Source of the DNA: a virus
DNA length: 42,190 nucleotides
Strand: one strand, 5' to 3'
Virus record (IMG/VR): IMGVR_UViG_3300021378_000054
Location: 1 to 42,190 of that record
The notes below the pieces were generated by a model that searched no databases, was not told where the DNA came from, and saw nothing but the letters and a program-made list of their open reading frames with translations. Position 1 is the first letter of the stretch; each line of letters opens with the position of its first letter. Below are positions 16,353 to 25,200 of the stretch, piece by piece. The position numbers were made by a program, and so were the translations under genes.

Positions 16353-19271
16353 ATGGCAAGAACTAGAGTATCAAGTGGACAAATATCAGGGAGTTTAGTA
16401 TTTGACGGTAGCACGGGTATAACAGTACCGCGTGGCAATACAGCAAATAGAAATCCATCACCAAACCAAGGTGAAATTCGATATAACACAGATTTAAATG
16501 TAATGGAAATTTACAATGGATCCGCATGGGGAAGCATGGGACCATTTCCGTTTGCTTTTACAGAATACTTTATAGGCGACGGAACAACATACGAATTTAT
16601 ACTAACAAACAATGTAGCAAACGCTAATGACATTATTGTAACAAACAATGGTGTTCAAATGAGAGCAAATAAAGATTTTAGAATATTTGACTCTAACATA
16701 TTAAGTTTTACCGAAGAAGATAGTTCACAAAGTCCACCAATTGATGGTGCTGAAATTAATGTTAGAGGTTTTTCACCTATTACAAGTGCAAGTGTTCCAG
16801 CAGGAAGTGTTACACTAAATGAACTAAATTTTTCAGATGGTAGTGCAGGACAATTTTTAACTACTAATGGTAGTGGAGTTTTAAGTTTTGGCGATATTAC
16901 TTTTCCTTCTAACTACAATGTAGGCGGTGATGTAACAGGTACCACTGATAATGTACAACTTAAAGCAAACACTGTTGGAGTTAATGAACTACAAGTTAGT
17001 GATGGTACTATGGGGCAAGTACTTGCTACAGACGGATCAGGAAATTTATCATTTATTACAGTGTCTAGTGGCGGTGGCGGTGCAGGAACAGTAGCAAACT
17101 TTTTTGATCTAAGTGGTCAAATTGCTTATTCACAAATACCTAACAGTTTAATTACTATAGAAAAGGTAGATGTTGTTGACGGTTCGTCAGGAGATTTATT
17201 AAGCACAGATGGCGCAGGAAACTTTGCATTTGTATCACCTAACAATATTGCAGACACAGACGGTTTATCTGAAGGTACAAATAATTTATATTTTACAAAC
17301 ACAAGGGCAGATGCTAGAGCAGATTTAAGAGTTGCGGCCGCGGTATTAAGTGATCTTAATAATGTAGATAGTACAGCACCAGCAACTGACCAAGCACTGA
17401 TTTGGGATGGTTCTGCAGGTAAATGGAAACCAGGAACAGTTGCTAGTTCACAAAATGTATTTGCAACATTTACAGCCGATACAGGAACTACAACTGCAAA
17501 CGCAATAACTGATACATTTACAATTACAGGCGGAGTAGGTATTACTACAAGTATTGTAGGAGATACTGTAACTATTACAAACACAGGCGGATCAGGTGGT
17601 TCACAAAACTTGTTTGAAACTATTGCTGTGTCAGGACAAAATAGTGTAGTTGCTGATGTTGTAAATGACACATTAACTTTAGCAGGCGGCAGTGGACTTA
17701 CAATTACAACAAACAATCTTACAGATACAATTACATTTGCTGTAGATAATGAAAATAAATTTACAAGTGTTGTAAGTGATAACGGAACAGTAACTCCGAC
17801 AACAACTGACGATGCTATTACTATTGCTGGCGGTACAGGAATTGGAACTATTGTTGCAGGAAGTACACTAACAATAAACAACGATGCACCTAACTGGTTA
17901 AACATTGCCAGTGACAGTGGTACAGCAACAGCAAATACAGTAAGCGATACACTTACAGTTACAGGTGGTACAGGAATTACAACAGCAGTTGTTGGCGACA
18001 CGTTAACTATTAATTCAAGCACAAGTGCAAATACATTTAATACTATCAGTGTAAATGGACAGGGAGATGTTGTTGCAGATTCAACAACAGATACTTTAAC
18101 ACTTGTAGCAGGATCAAATATTACACTTACTACTGATCCAACTACTGATGAAATTACAATTAATGCAAGTGCAGGAGCAGGAGGCTCAGGAACAGTAACA
18201 AGTGGTCTAGCAGGTAGAATTGCATATTACTCAGCAACAGGAACAACACTAGTAAACACATCAAGCGGTTTATCGTGGAATAACGGTACAAACACTCTAA
18301 GTGTACAAAATGTTGCTATCACTGGTACAACAGGCTCTATTACAAGCACAGGCACCATTACAGCGGCAGTTATCGATGCACCTAGTATACAAAGTAGCGG
18401 TGCAGGAACTCCTACATTACAATCTGGAAATGATTTGTTATTTGATGTTGTAGGTGAAATTAATTTGCAAGATACTAAAATTGTAAGATTATTAGATCCA
18501 ACAAATGCACAAGATGCGGCTACTAAAAAATACGTTGACGAAAACACACTTACAAGTTTTGGTATTGGTGCAGACGATTCTACAATTAGAAATGTAGGCC
18601 CTGGCGAAAGTATAAAAATTATAGGTGGTACAAACGTAACTACAGCAAGTGATGCTGAAGGTAACATTACAATTAATTCATCAGGTAGTAGTTCTAATTC
18701 TTTTGAAACTATAGTGGTTGCAGGACAAAATGATGTTGTAGCAGAATCTTCAACAGATACATTAACACTTGTTGCTGGAACAGATATTTCAATTACTACT
18801 AATAACAGTAGTGATACTATTACAATTAATAGTACTGCTAGTGGCGGTGCAAGTAATTTAACACAACTAACTGATGTTAATCTAAGTTCAGTTGAAACAG
18901 GACAAATGTTAGTTTATAACGGAACTAACTGGGTGAATGCAAACGGTCCAAGTTATCGTTACGAATTTAATGCTACTGATGCAAGTAACTATCAAGTAGG
19001 CGGCCCGGGATTAACAGGAACACCAAATGATCCAGATTTATATTTTAGAAAAGGCAATACATATTATCTTGATAACTCAGGTACAGGTGGCGCACATCCG
19101 TTGTTAATAAAAACAACTGCAGGAACAGGTACAGGAAATCAATACACAACTGGTGTTTCAGGTAGTGCAAACGGTGTAATAATTTTTGAAGTACCAATGA
19201 ATGCTCCATCAACATTGTATTATCAATGTCAATTCCATGCCGGCATGGTTGGCACGATTAACATTTCATAA
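16353..19271 (+). CDS. Repeat-rich tail fibre with C-terminal cupredoxin-like domain
   Basis: 972 residues. The N-terminus has an RNPSPNQGEIRYNTDLNVME unit followed by YNGSAW, shared with the other fibres, then a GDGTTYEFILTNN module. The middle (about 370-860) contains about six repeats of some 45 residues with the pattern F.TI.V.GQ..VVADS..DTLTL..G..ITTT...DTITI, predicted all-beta. At about 720-735 is QDAATKKYVDE, a common fibre junction motif. Residues about 868-972 look like a cupredoxin fold: YFRKGNTYYLDNS, AHPLLIK (H915), VPMNAPSTLYYQ and CQFHAGM (C959, H962, M965). The C-x2-H-x2-M spacing equals that of amicyanin-type blue copper sites. A late box and ribosome binding site precede it. 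Ten bases separate it from the protease gene. Confidence 0.8.
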   Translation: MARTRVSSGQISGSLVFDGSTGITVPRGNTANRNPSPNQGEIRYNTDLNVMEIYNGSAWGSMGPFPFAFTEYFIGDGTTYEFILTNNVANANDIIVTNNGVQMRANKDFRIFDSNILSFTEEDSSQSPPIDGAEINVRGFSPITSASVPAGSVTLNELNFSDGSAGQFLTTNGSGVLSFGDITFPSNYNVGGDVTGTTDNVQLKANTVGVNELQVSDGTMGQVLATDGSGNLSFITVSSGGGGAGTVANFFDLSGQIAYSQIPNSLITIEKVDVVDGSSGDLLSTDGAGNFAFVSPNNIADTDGLSEGTNNLYFTNTRADARADLRVAAAVLSDLNNVDSTAPATDQALIWDGSAGKWKPGTVASSQNVFATFTADTGTTTANAITDTFTITGGVGITTSIVGDTVTITNTGGSGGSQNLFETIAVSGQNSVVADVVNDTLTLAGGSGLTITTNNLTDTITFAVDNENKFTSVVSDNGTVTPTTTDDAITIAGGTGIGTIVAGSTLTINNDAPNWLNIASDSGTATANTVSDTLTVTGGTGITTAVVGDTLTINSSTSANTFNTISVNGQGDVVADSTTDTLTLVAGSNITLTTDPTTDEITINASAGAGGSGTVTSGLAGRIAYYSATGTTLVNTSSGLSWNNGTNTLSVQNVAITGTTGSITSTGTITAAVIDAPSIQSSGAGTPTLQSGNDLLFDVVGEINLQDTKIVRLLDPTNAQDAATKKYVDENTLTSFGIGADDSTIRNVGPGESIKIIGGTNVTTASDAEGNITINSSGSSSNSFETIVVAGQNDVVAESSTDTLTLVAGTDISITTNNSSDTITINSTASGGASNLTQLTDVNLSSVETGQMLVYNGTNWVNANGPSYRYEFNATDASNYQVGGPGLTGTPNDPDLYFRKGNTYYLDNSGTGGAHPLLIKTTAGTGTGNQYTTGVSGSANGVIIFEVPMNAPSTLYYQCQFHAGMVGTINIS

Positions 19272-19280
19272 GGTGTATAA

Positions 19281-21767
19281 ATGAGTGAAGAAAATAAAGC
19301 AGTAGTTACATTGCACAAAGGTGTTAATGCTGACGAATTTTTAAATAATATGACAACTACTTTTGGTAGTGACTCTATTCCTGCACGTTCAGTTACAATA
19401 CACAACGAAAAAATAGATTCTATTAGTAACTTTGATTTTGTTCTTACAAAAGCAGAAGCAGAAACATTAAAGAATGACCCAAGAGTACGAGATGTTCGTT
19501 GGGGTACAAAAACAGAAAATGGCATTATGCCTATGCACAATGTTACTGAGCCTGTAAGAAATCACAACAGAGATAACACAGTTGATAATACTGATTATCC
19601 ATGGGCATTTGCTGAATGTACTTCACGCACAAGTAGATATGCTGGAGGAACAACATCAGACTATACTCATGCTTATAATTTAGATGGTACAGGTGTTGAT
19701 GTTATAATACAAGATAGTGGAATAGAAGTTGGTCATCCTGAATGGCTTGCTAGAGACGGTGTAACTACAAGATTAAAACAAATTGATTGGCCAGTCGAAA
19801 GTGGATTGAGTGGTGTTTACACCCAAGGTGCTCAACACTATACTGATCAATATGGTCATGGTACTCATTGTGCAAGTACAACAGCAGGAAAACTATACGG
19901 CTGGGCAAACAACGCTGACATTTATGCTATTAAGATTTTTGATACAGATTTATATGGTGTAAGTGCAAGTTTTAATTTAATGAGAGCCTGGCATAATTTA
20001 AAGAAAAATGATAGACCAACTATAGTTAATATGAGTTGGGGATACTTTGGAACTTATACAAATATTGTTGGCGGTAATTGGAGAGGTACAACTTGGACAG
20101 GCACTTCTGCTGAAGCACAATACGGAATGATACAAAGAAATTTAAATGGTGGACTTTATACACACCCTATAAGAGTAACATCAGTTGATAGTGATATAGA
20201 AGATTGTATCGAAGCAGGAATGATTCTAGTATCTGCGGCAGGAAATGCGGCTCATAAAATGGATTTGTCAACTGGATTAGATTATAATAATTACTGGACA
20301 AGTTCAACGCTAGGTAATAGATATTATCATCGAGGCGGAACACCTCAAGCAAGTTCTAATGTAATATGTACAGGAGCAATTGACTATAATTATACTAACG
20401 TATCACCAGATCCAGAATACAACAATGGCGCTTTTAGTAATGTTACAGGCAATGGTAGTGATTTTTTCAAACGTGAAGTTACAGTTAATGGCGTAAGAAT
20501 TATGGCGGCAGGTGCAGTTGGAGGACAAACAGCAGTTCCTGATTCGTTTGTTGAAAAAGTAGCACGTATGTTTGAACTTTTTACAGATCCAACAGGACCT
20601 GGAATAAACGGATCAGCACAAAGAGGATTAATACAAAACCTAAGTGGTGACGCAGGAACATATCATGCAGGGGTACCAACAATACAAAGAGTAGCAAGAG
20701 GTGCTGGCTCAGACTATAGCACAAACTTTTTAACAGACGCTGGCATTGTATTTTGGGATCTAACAGACTTGTTTGATAATACTGTTCAGAACGATATGGT
20801 GTGGTATTTGAATTCAACCGGCGATGGATACGGTGATGGTGACATTGATGCACAAGAAGTTATTGAACACGTATTCCATACATTACACATGCATGGTTTA
20901 GATGCACAAACATTAAAAATGTATCCTTTTATAAGTTCAGACTGGGCAACTGGTCCATTATATGCGGCAATGGAAGAAGCATACGATGCAGGTAAATGGG
21001 ATCCGTCAGGATATAACAATCCATCAAATGATTGGAAGACCGATGGAGATGCATTTGAAGTAGCGGCAAAAGAATATTTGTTTCTACTAAACTTTGCTAT
21101 GTTTGAGTATACAGAATTATGGGAAAATGGAAGTCTTAGTCCCGAATGGACAGACGATATGCGTACACAGTCTGGTATTCAAACAAATAATCCTCTAGGT
21201 TATGCATTACACAATACATATATTGCTCCTGTTATTAGTAGGCCTACGTTGTCAACAATTAGAAGTATATTCCAAGACGGAAATACACCAGCACAAGATG
21301 ATCCAACTCAAGCAGGACGATCAGGTTATTTTGTTACACAGTTAGTAAAAGAACGATCTACAGACTTTAGCGAAAAAGGACCAAGAGTTGATATTTTTGC
21401 TCCTGGTTATGCAATTCAAGCGGCAATTCCAAGTGGAGCAGATTTAGATGCTAATAGTACAACACACCCTGATAATGCAAGTTACAAAATTAGAAAGTTA
21501 CAAGGAACATCAATGGCATCACCACAAGTTTGTGGTATTTTAACTCAATTATTACAAGCAAGACCCCATTATACACAAGCAGATTGTCTTGCGTGGCTAC
21601 AAGATCAAGCAGTAGATAACAGACTAAATGACCCAACTGTTGGTACTCCTAGTACAGATTATCAAAATTTTAGAGCATTAAATGGTGCTAATAACAAATA
21701 TTTACAAACACCCTTTGTAAGTGGTTTAAAGTATAATTTTACAGGCGGAATTAGTTTTTCCAGATAA
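19281..21767 (+). CDS. Subtilisin-family (S8) serine protease with large insertion
   Basis: 828 residues. Residues 1-85 resemble an inhibitor-I9-type propeptide (VVTLHKGVNADEF ... VRDVRWG). The catalytic triad is complete: D145 (VDVIIQDSGIE), H193 (YGHGTHCAS) and S744 (LQGTSMASPQVCG), with oxyanion N322 (VSAAGNAAH). N322 and S744 are about 420 residues apart, against roughly 65 in subtilisin, so a domain of about 350 residues is inserted. In it, D515-E526 (DGYGDGDIDAQE) matches an EF-hand/dockerin-type calcium loop, followed by a His-rich helix (H530, H533, H536, H538). No signal peptide is evident. Lying between fibre genes, it may be a virion protease that degrades host surface protein or matures fibres; that role is inferred. 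Confidence 0.85.
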   Translation: MSEENKAVVTLHKGVNADEFLNNMTTTFGSDSIPARSVTIHNEKIDSISNFDFVLTKAEAETLKNDPRVRDVRWGTKTENGIMPMHNVTEPVRNHNRDNTVDNTDYPWAFAECTSRTSRYAGGTTSDYTHAYNLDGTGVDVIIQDSGIEVGHPEWLARDGVTTRLKQIDWPVESGLSGVYTQGAQHYTDQYGHGTHCASTTAGKLYGWANNADIYAIKIFDTDLYGVSASFNLMRAWHNLKKNDRPTIVNMSWGYFGTYTNIVGGNWRGTTWTGTSAEAQYGMIQRNLNGGLYTHPIRVTSVDSDIEDCIEAGMILVSAAGNAAHKMDLSTGLDYNNYWTSSTLGNRYYHRGGTPQASSNVICTGAIDYNYTNVSPDPEYNNGAFSNVTGNGSDFFKREVTVNGVRIMAAGAVGGQTAVPDSFVEKVARMFELFTDPTGPGINGSAQRGLIQNLSGDAGTYHAGVPTIQRVARGAGSDYSTNFLTDAGIVFWDLTDLFDNTVQNDMVWYLNSTGDGYGDGDIDAQEVIEHVFHTLHMHGLDAQTLKMYPFISSDWATGPLYAAMEEAYDAGKWDPSGYNNPSNDWKTDGDAFEVAAKEYLFLLNFAMFEYTELWENGSLSPEWTDDMRTQSGIQTNNPLGYALHNTYIAPVISRPTLSTIRSIFQDGNTPAQDDPTQAGRSGYFVTQLVKERSTDFSEKGPRVDIFAPGYAIQAAIPSGADLDANSTTHPDNASYKIRKLQGTSMASPQVCGILTQLLQARPHYTQADCLAWLQDQAVDNRLNDPTVGTPSTDYQNFRALNGANNKYLQTPFVSGLKYNFTGGISFSR

Positions 21768-21769
21768 GC

Positions 21770-21777
21770 ATAAATAC
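21770..21777 (+). promoter_or_regulatory. Late promoter box CATAAATA
   Basis: One mismatch from the T4 late consensus TATAAATA, starting just after the protease stop and 27 bases before the TTG start at 21805. A GGAG ribosome binding site follows at 21793-21796. Confidence 0.5.
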
Positions 21778-21804
21778 TTTTAAGTTTACAACGGAGATAC
21801 TATT

Positions 21805-22179
21805 TTGGCAAGTAATGCAAGAGTTATAGCAGACGGAGGCGGCGGCGGAGGCGGCGGCGGAGGCGGCGAATATGCTGGTACAAGAAATGACAGTTTTCAC
21901 GCTTTATCAGTCAACGACGACGGAATGCTAAAGTACACAAAATTTGATATGATTGATAAAAATTCTACACTTGAAATTTCAACTGATGCTGGAAATTCTA
22001 GTTGGGAAGGTATTACCTATAGTTTTGATAACTACAATCATACAACAGGAAAACCAAATAGTAATACGTTATATGATCAATACAAGTTTAGTGGAAGGGA
22101 TCAATTTTATTTTATCGACGATGATGGTAATCTTATTGTTAGATTCAATGAGAATTATACACACACCGAGCCAAAATAA
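21805..22179 (+). CDS. Small fibre-associated protein with poly-glycine run, TTG start
   Basis: 124 residues. The start is TTG: GGAG at 21793-21796 lies 8 bases upstream and no ATG or GTG fits better. After ASNARVIAD comes a run of 11 glycines, then YAGTRNDSFHALSVNDDGML and a C-terminal FIDDDGNLIVRFNEN. The layout matches the 86-residue protein at 4610, which also precedes a giant fibre, with an extra middle segment of about 35 residues here. Function unknown. It has its own late-type promoter box, so it may head the transcript for the 2,381-residue fibre. Confidence 0.7.
   Translation: MASNARVIADGGGGGGGGGGGEYAGTRNDSFHALSVNDDGMLKYTKFDMIDKNSTLEISTDAGNSSWEGITYSFDNYNHTTGKPNSNTLYDQYKFSGRDQFYFIDDDGNLIVRFNENYTHTEPK
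21835..21867 (+). repeat. 12-base GC-rich tandem repeat encoding poly-glycine
   Basis: The unit GGAGGCGGCGGC occurs 2.75 times in a row. The unit is a multiple of three, so copy-number change would lengthen or shorten the glycine run by four residues without a frameshift. It is strikingly GC-rich in otherwise AT-rich DNA. Confidence 0.8.
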
Positions 22180-22186
22180 ATAAATA
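22175..22186 (+). promoter_or_regulatory. Overlapping AATAAATA late-promoter-like boxes
   Basis: Two overlapping AATAAATA octamers (22175-22182 and 22179-22186) span the stop of the small gene and lie 17-21 bases before the ATG at 22204. AAGGA follows at 22186-22190. A one-mismatch fit to the T4 late box; AT-rich background makes chance occurrence possible. Confidence 0.35.
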
Positions 22187-22203
22187 AGGATGGGTAATAG
22201 AAC

Positions 22204-25200
22204 ATGGCAGATTTTAATCTAGGTAGAATTAAGTTTAAATGGAGAGGCGCTTGGGTAACAGGCTACTCATACATTAAAGACGATGTAGTACTACATGGTG
22301 GTATATCATATGTAGTAAAAGAAAATCATACTTCTTCAAATGTCGAAGGCGATCTTTCAAGTGCTAAACTTGAAAAAATGGCAGGCGGTACTGAGTGGAA
22401 AGGTGATTGGGTTACAGCAACAGTTTACAAACGTGGAGATATTGTTAAGTACAAATCAAACGTTTATATTGTAACTGAAGGACATACTTCAGGAGCAAAC
22501 TTTGAAACTTCTACTAGCACAGATGCAAACTTATATATTTCAGGTATTGAATATGATGGCGAATATAATAACGCTTCAGAATACAATATTGGTAACCTAA
22601 TAACTTATGGAAATTCACTTTACTTAAACATACAACATACAACTGGTAATAATAAACCAAGTGGTACCCCATCTACAACCACTTATACTATTACTGTTAA
22701 CGTTGACACACTAGGCGGTACTGGTGGAAACAGATATTTTGTAGACGGAACACAAGCACCAGACTTAGCGTTTACTGAAGGTAACACTTATATCTTTAAT
22801 CAAGATAGTGGTACTAACAACGGACACCCAATACTATTTTCAAGAACAGGAAATGGTACTCATGCTACACCAGCAGGTGCAGTATACGAAGAAGGTGTTG
22901 AATATTATTTAGACGGACAATTACAGTTAAGTAAAACACAATACCTAGCAGGATTTGATGCCGCAACAACAAGACAGGTAAGAATTACAGTACCACAAAG
23001 TTCACCAAATACTTTATACTGGTATTGTCATAATCATCCTGACATGACTGAACAAGCAACAGATGGTGATTGGTCAACAATCACTGTTAGTGAAAGTTCA
23101 ACGTATTGGGCATTAGTTGCCGCAGGTTCAGGCTGGAGAGGCGCTTATAATTCTTCTGAAAGTTATTACTTACAAGACATTGTTACATACGGTGGTTATC
23201 TTTACATTGCTAAAAATGACTCAACAGGCGTAGCACCAACAGAAACAAACAACTGGGACATCTTTGCAACTTCTTATAATGAAAGAGGTACATGGGATAA
23301 TACTACAGTTTACTCCGCTGGTGACGTTATCAAGTATGGAGCAAAAAGATATATTGTTAAACAAGGACAAACTCCACCAGTAGGTACAACACCAACAACT
23401 ACACAATACTATGATGTGTTTGTTGAAGCCTTTGAATACAAAGGAATTTGGCAAGATTCTACAGAATACTATCCAGGAGATATTGTATTAGAAGGTGGTA
23501 GATTATGGGAAGCACAAGTAGTACATACTTCTACAGTTTCTAATAACCCAAGTGATCCAGCAAGTGGTGGCGGTATATGGTCAACATTCCTTCCAGGTAT
23601 GAAATGGAATGGAACATATAATGCAACAACAACATACTATACAGATGATGTAGTAGAATATAATTTAAGTTCTTACATTGCACTAAGAGAAACATTAGGT
23701 GATACACCTAGCAGTTCTCCATCAGATTGGAGTCTAGTTGCACAAGGCGATGCAAGTACTATTACTACAACACGTGGTGACATAGTTGTTAGAGGATCAG
23801 TTGGAAACATTCCACTATCAATTGGACCAGCAGGTTCATACTTATACAGTGATGGAACTGATGTAAAATGGGGTGCTCAAACTCCACAACAAGATTATTT
23901 TGTATCACCACAAGGTGATGACACAAACGATGGTAGAACACCAGCAACAGCATGGAAAACAATTAGACATGCGGCTGACACTGTGTTTAACAGAGGCCAA
24001 AGTATTATTGCTATTGCGTCTGGATCATATAAAGAACAGTGTCCAATTAAAGTTGGTAAAGGTATTGTTGTAGAAGGTGGCGGCCTAGGTGCTGTTGACG
24101 TACAACCGGATACTACAAATGATAATGGTTTTGGTGTTGGTATATCCGATGACGGATCCACTCCGAATGCCAACTCAGATGTATTCCAAATGAACAATGG
24201 TGCAAGATTACGTAACATTGTATTTAGAAACTTTAGTACTGGATCTGTACAAGCATGTTTAGATCCTGGAGTAGGTCCAAATGATACAAGTGTTTGGATT
24301 ACTTCACAATCACCTTACGTACAAAACTGTACTAACTTTACACCAGGTGGTACTGGAATGAAAATTGACGGTGCTCTACACAATGGTGGTTATAAGAGTA
24401 TGGTTGCAAATGACTGGACACAAATTAACTCCGATGGTATTGGTGTACACGCACTAAACGATGGACGTTCAGAACTTGTTTCTGTGTTTACATACTATTG
24501 TGATGTAGGTTACCTAGCAGAAAGCGGTGGTAAAATTCGTTCAGTTAACGGTTCAAGTGCATATGGTGAATTTGCTGTTAGAGCAGATGGTTTTTCACAA
24601 GCAGAAACACCACTAACAGGACACATTAGACTAGCAACACAAGAACTAAACGCTATTCAAGAAGTACAACATGATGTAACATTTAACAATTCATTCAAAG
24701 ATTCAACAGGTGATATTTTTGCAGTTGGACACACAGCACCAGCGTACTCAGGTACAAACTATGCAACTTTCCAACAAGCATCATCTTACATGTATTTTGC
24801 AAGATGGACAGGTAACACATTAGATTGGCAACAAACACTAGGTGCACCAACAAGTGATAACGTTGGTTTCACAGGAGAACTTAATTGTGTATGTGAAGAT
24901 ACTGCAGGTGGTTACTATGCGGCAGGTAGAATTTACCAAAACAGTGTGTACAAAGGTTTTATTGTTAAGTTTACAAGACTAGGTGAAATACAATGGCAGA
25001 AAGTTATTTCTGCTACAGATAATATTACAGGTATGGTACATGATGAAAGTCAAGCACTATACATAGCAGGTAATCACTCAACAGCAGGTGCAACACTTGC
25101 TAAATTATCAAATGGTGGTGTAATACAATGGAGTGAAACTATCAACTATGATGGTAGTACAACTAACTCAATTGAAGTTGTAAGTCTAGCATTTGGTAGA

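Noticed and set aside
17126-18022. 298-codon open frame on the minus strand inside the repeat fibre
   Set aside because: Long only because the repeated Thr/Ile/Gly codons of the plus-strand fibre rarely form stops in this frame. Product is Val/Pro/Ser/Leu-rich with no recognisable domain.
20850-20900. His-rich helix EVIEHVFHTLHMHG in the protease insertion as a zincin (HExxH) site
   Set aside because: The order is EHxxH, neither HExxH nor HxxEH, so a metalloprotease call is not supported; reported only as a possible metal-binding cluster.
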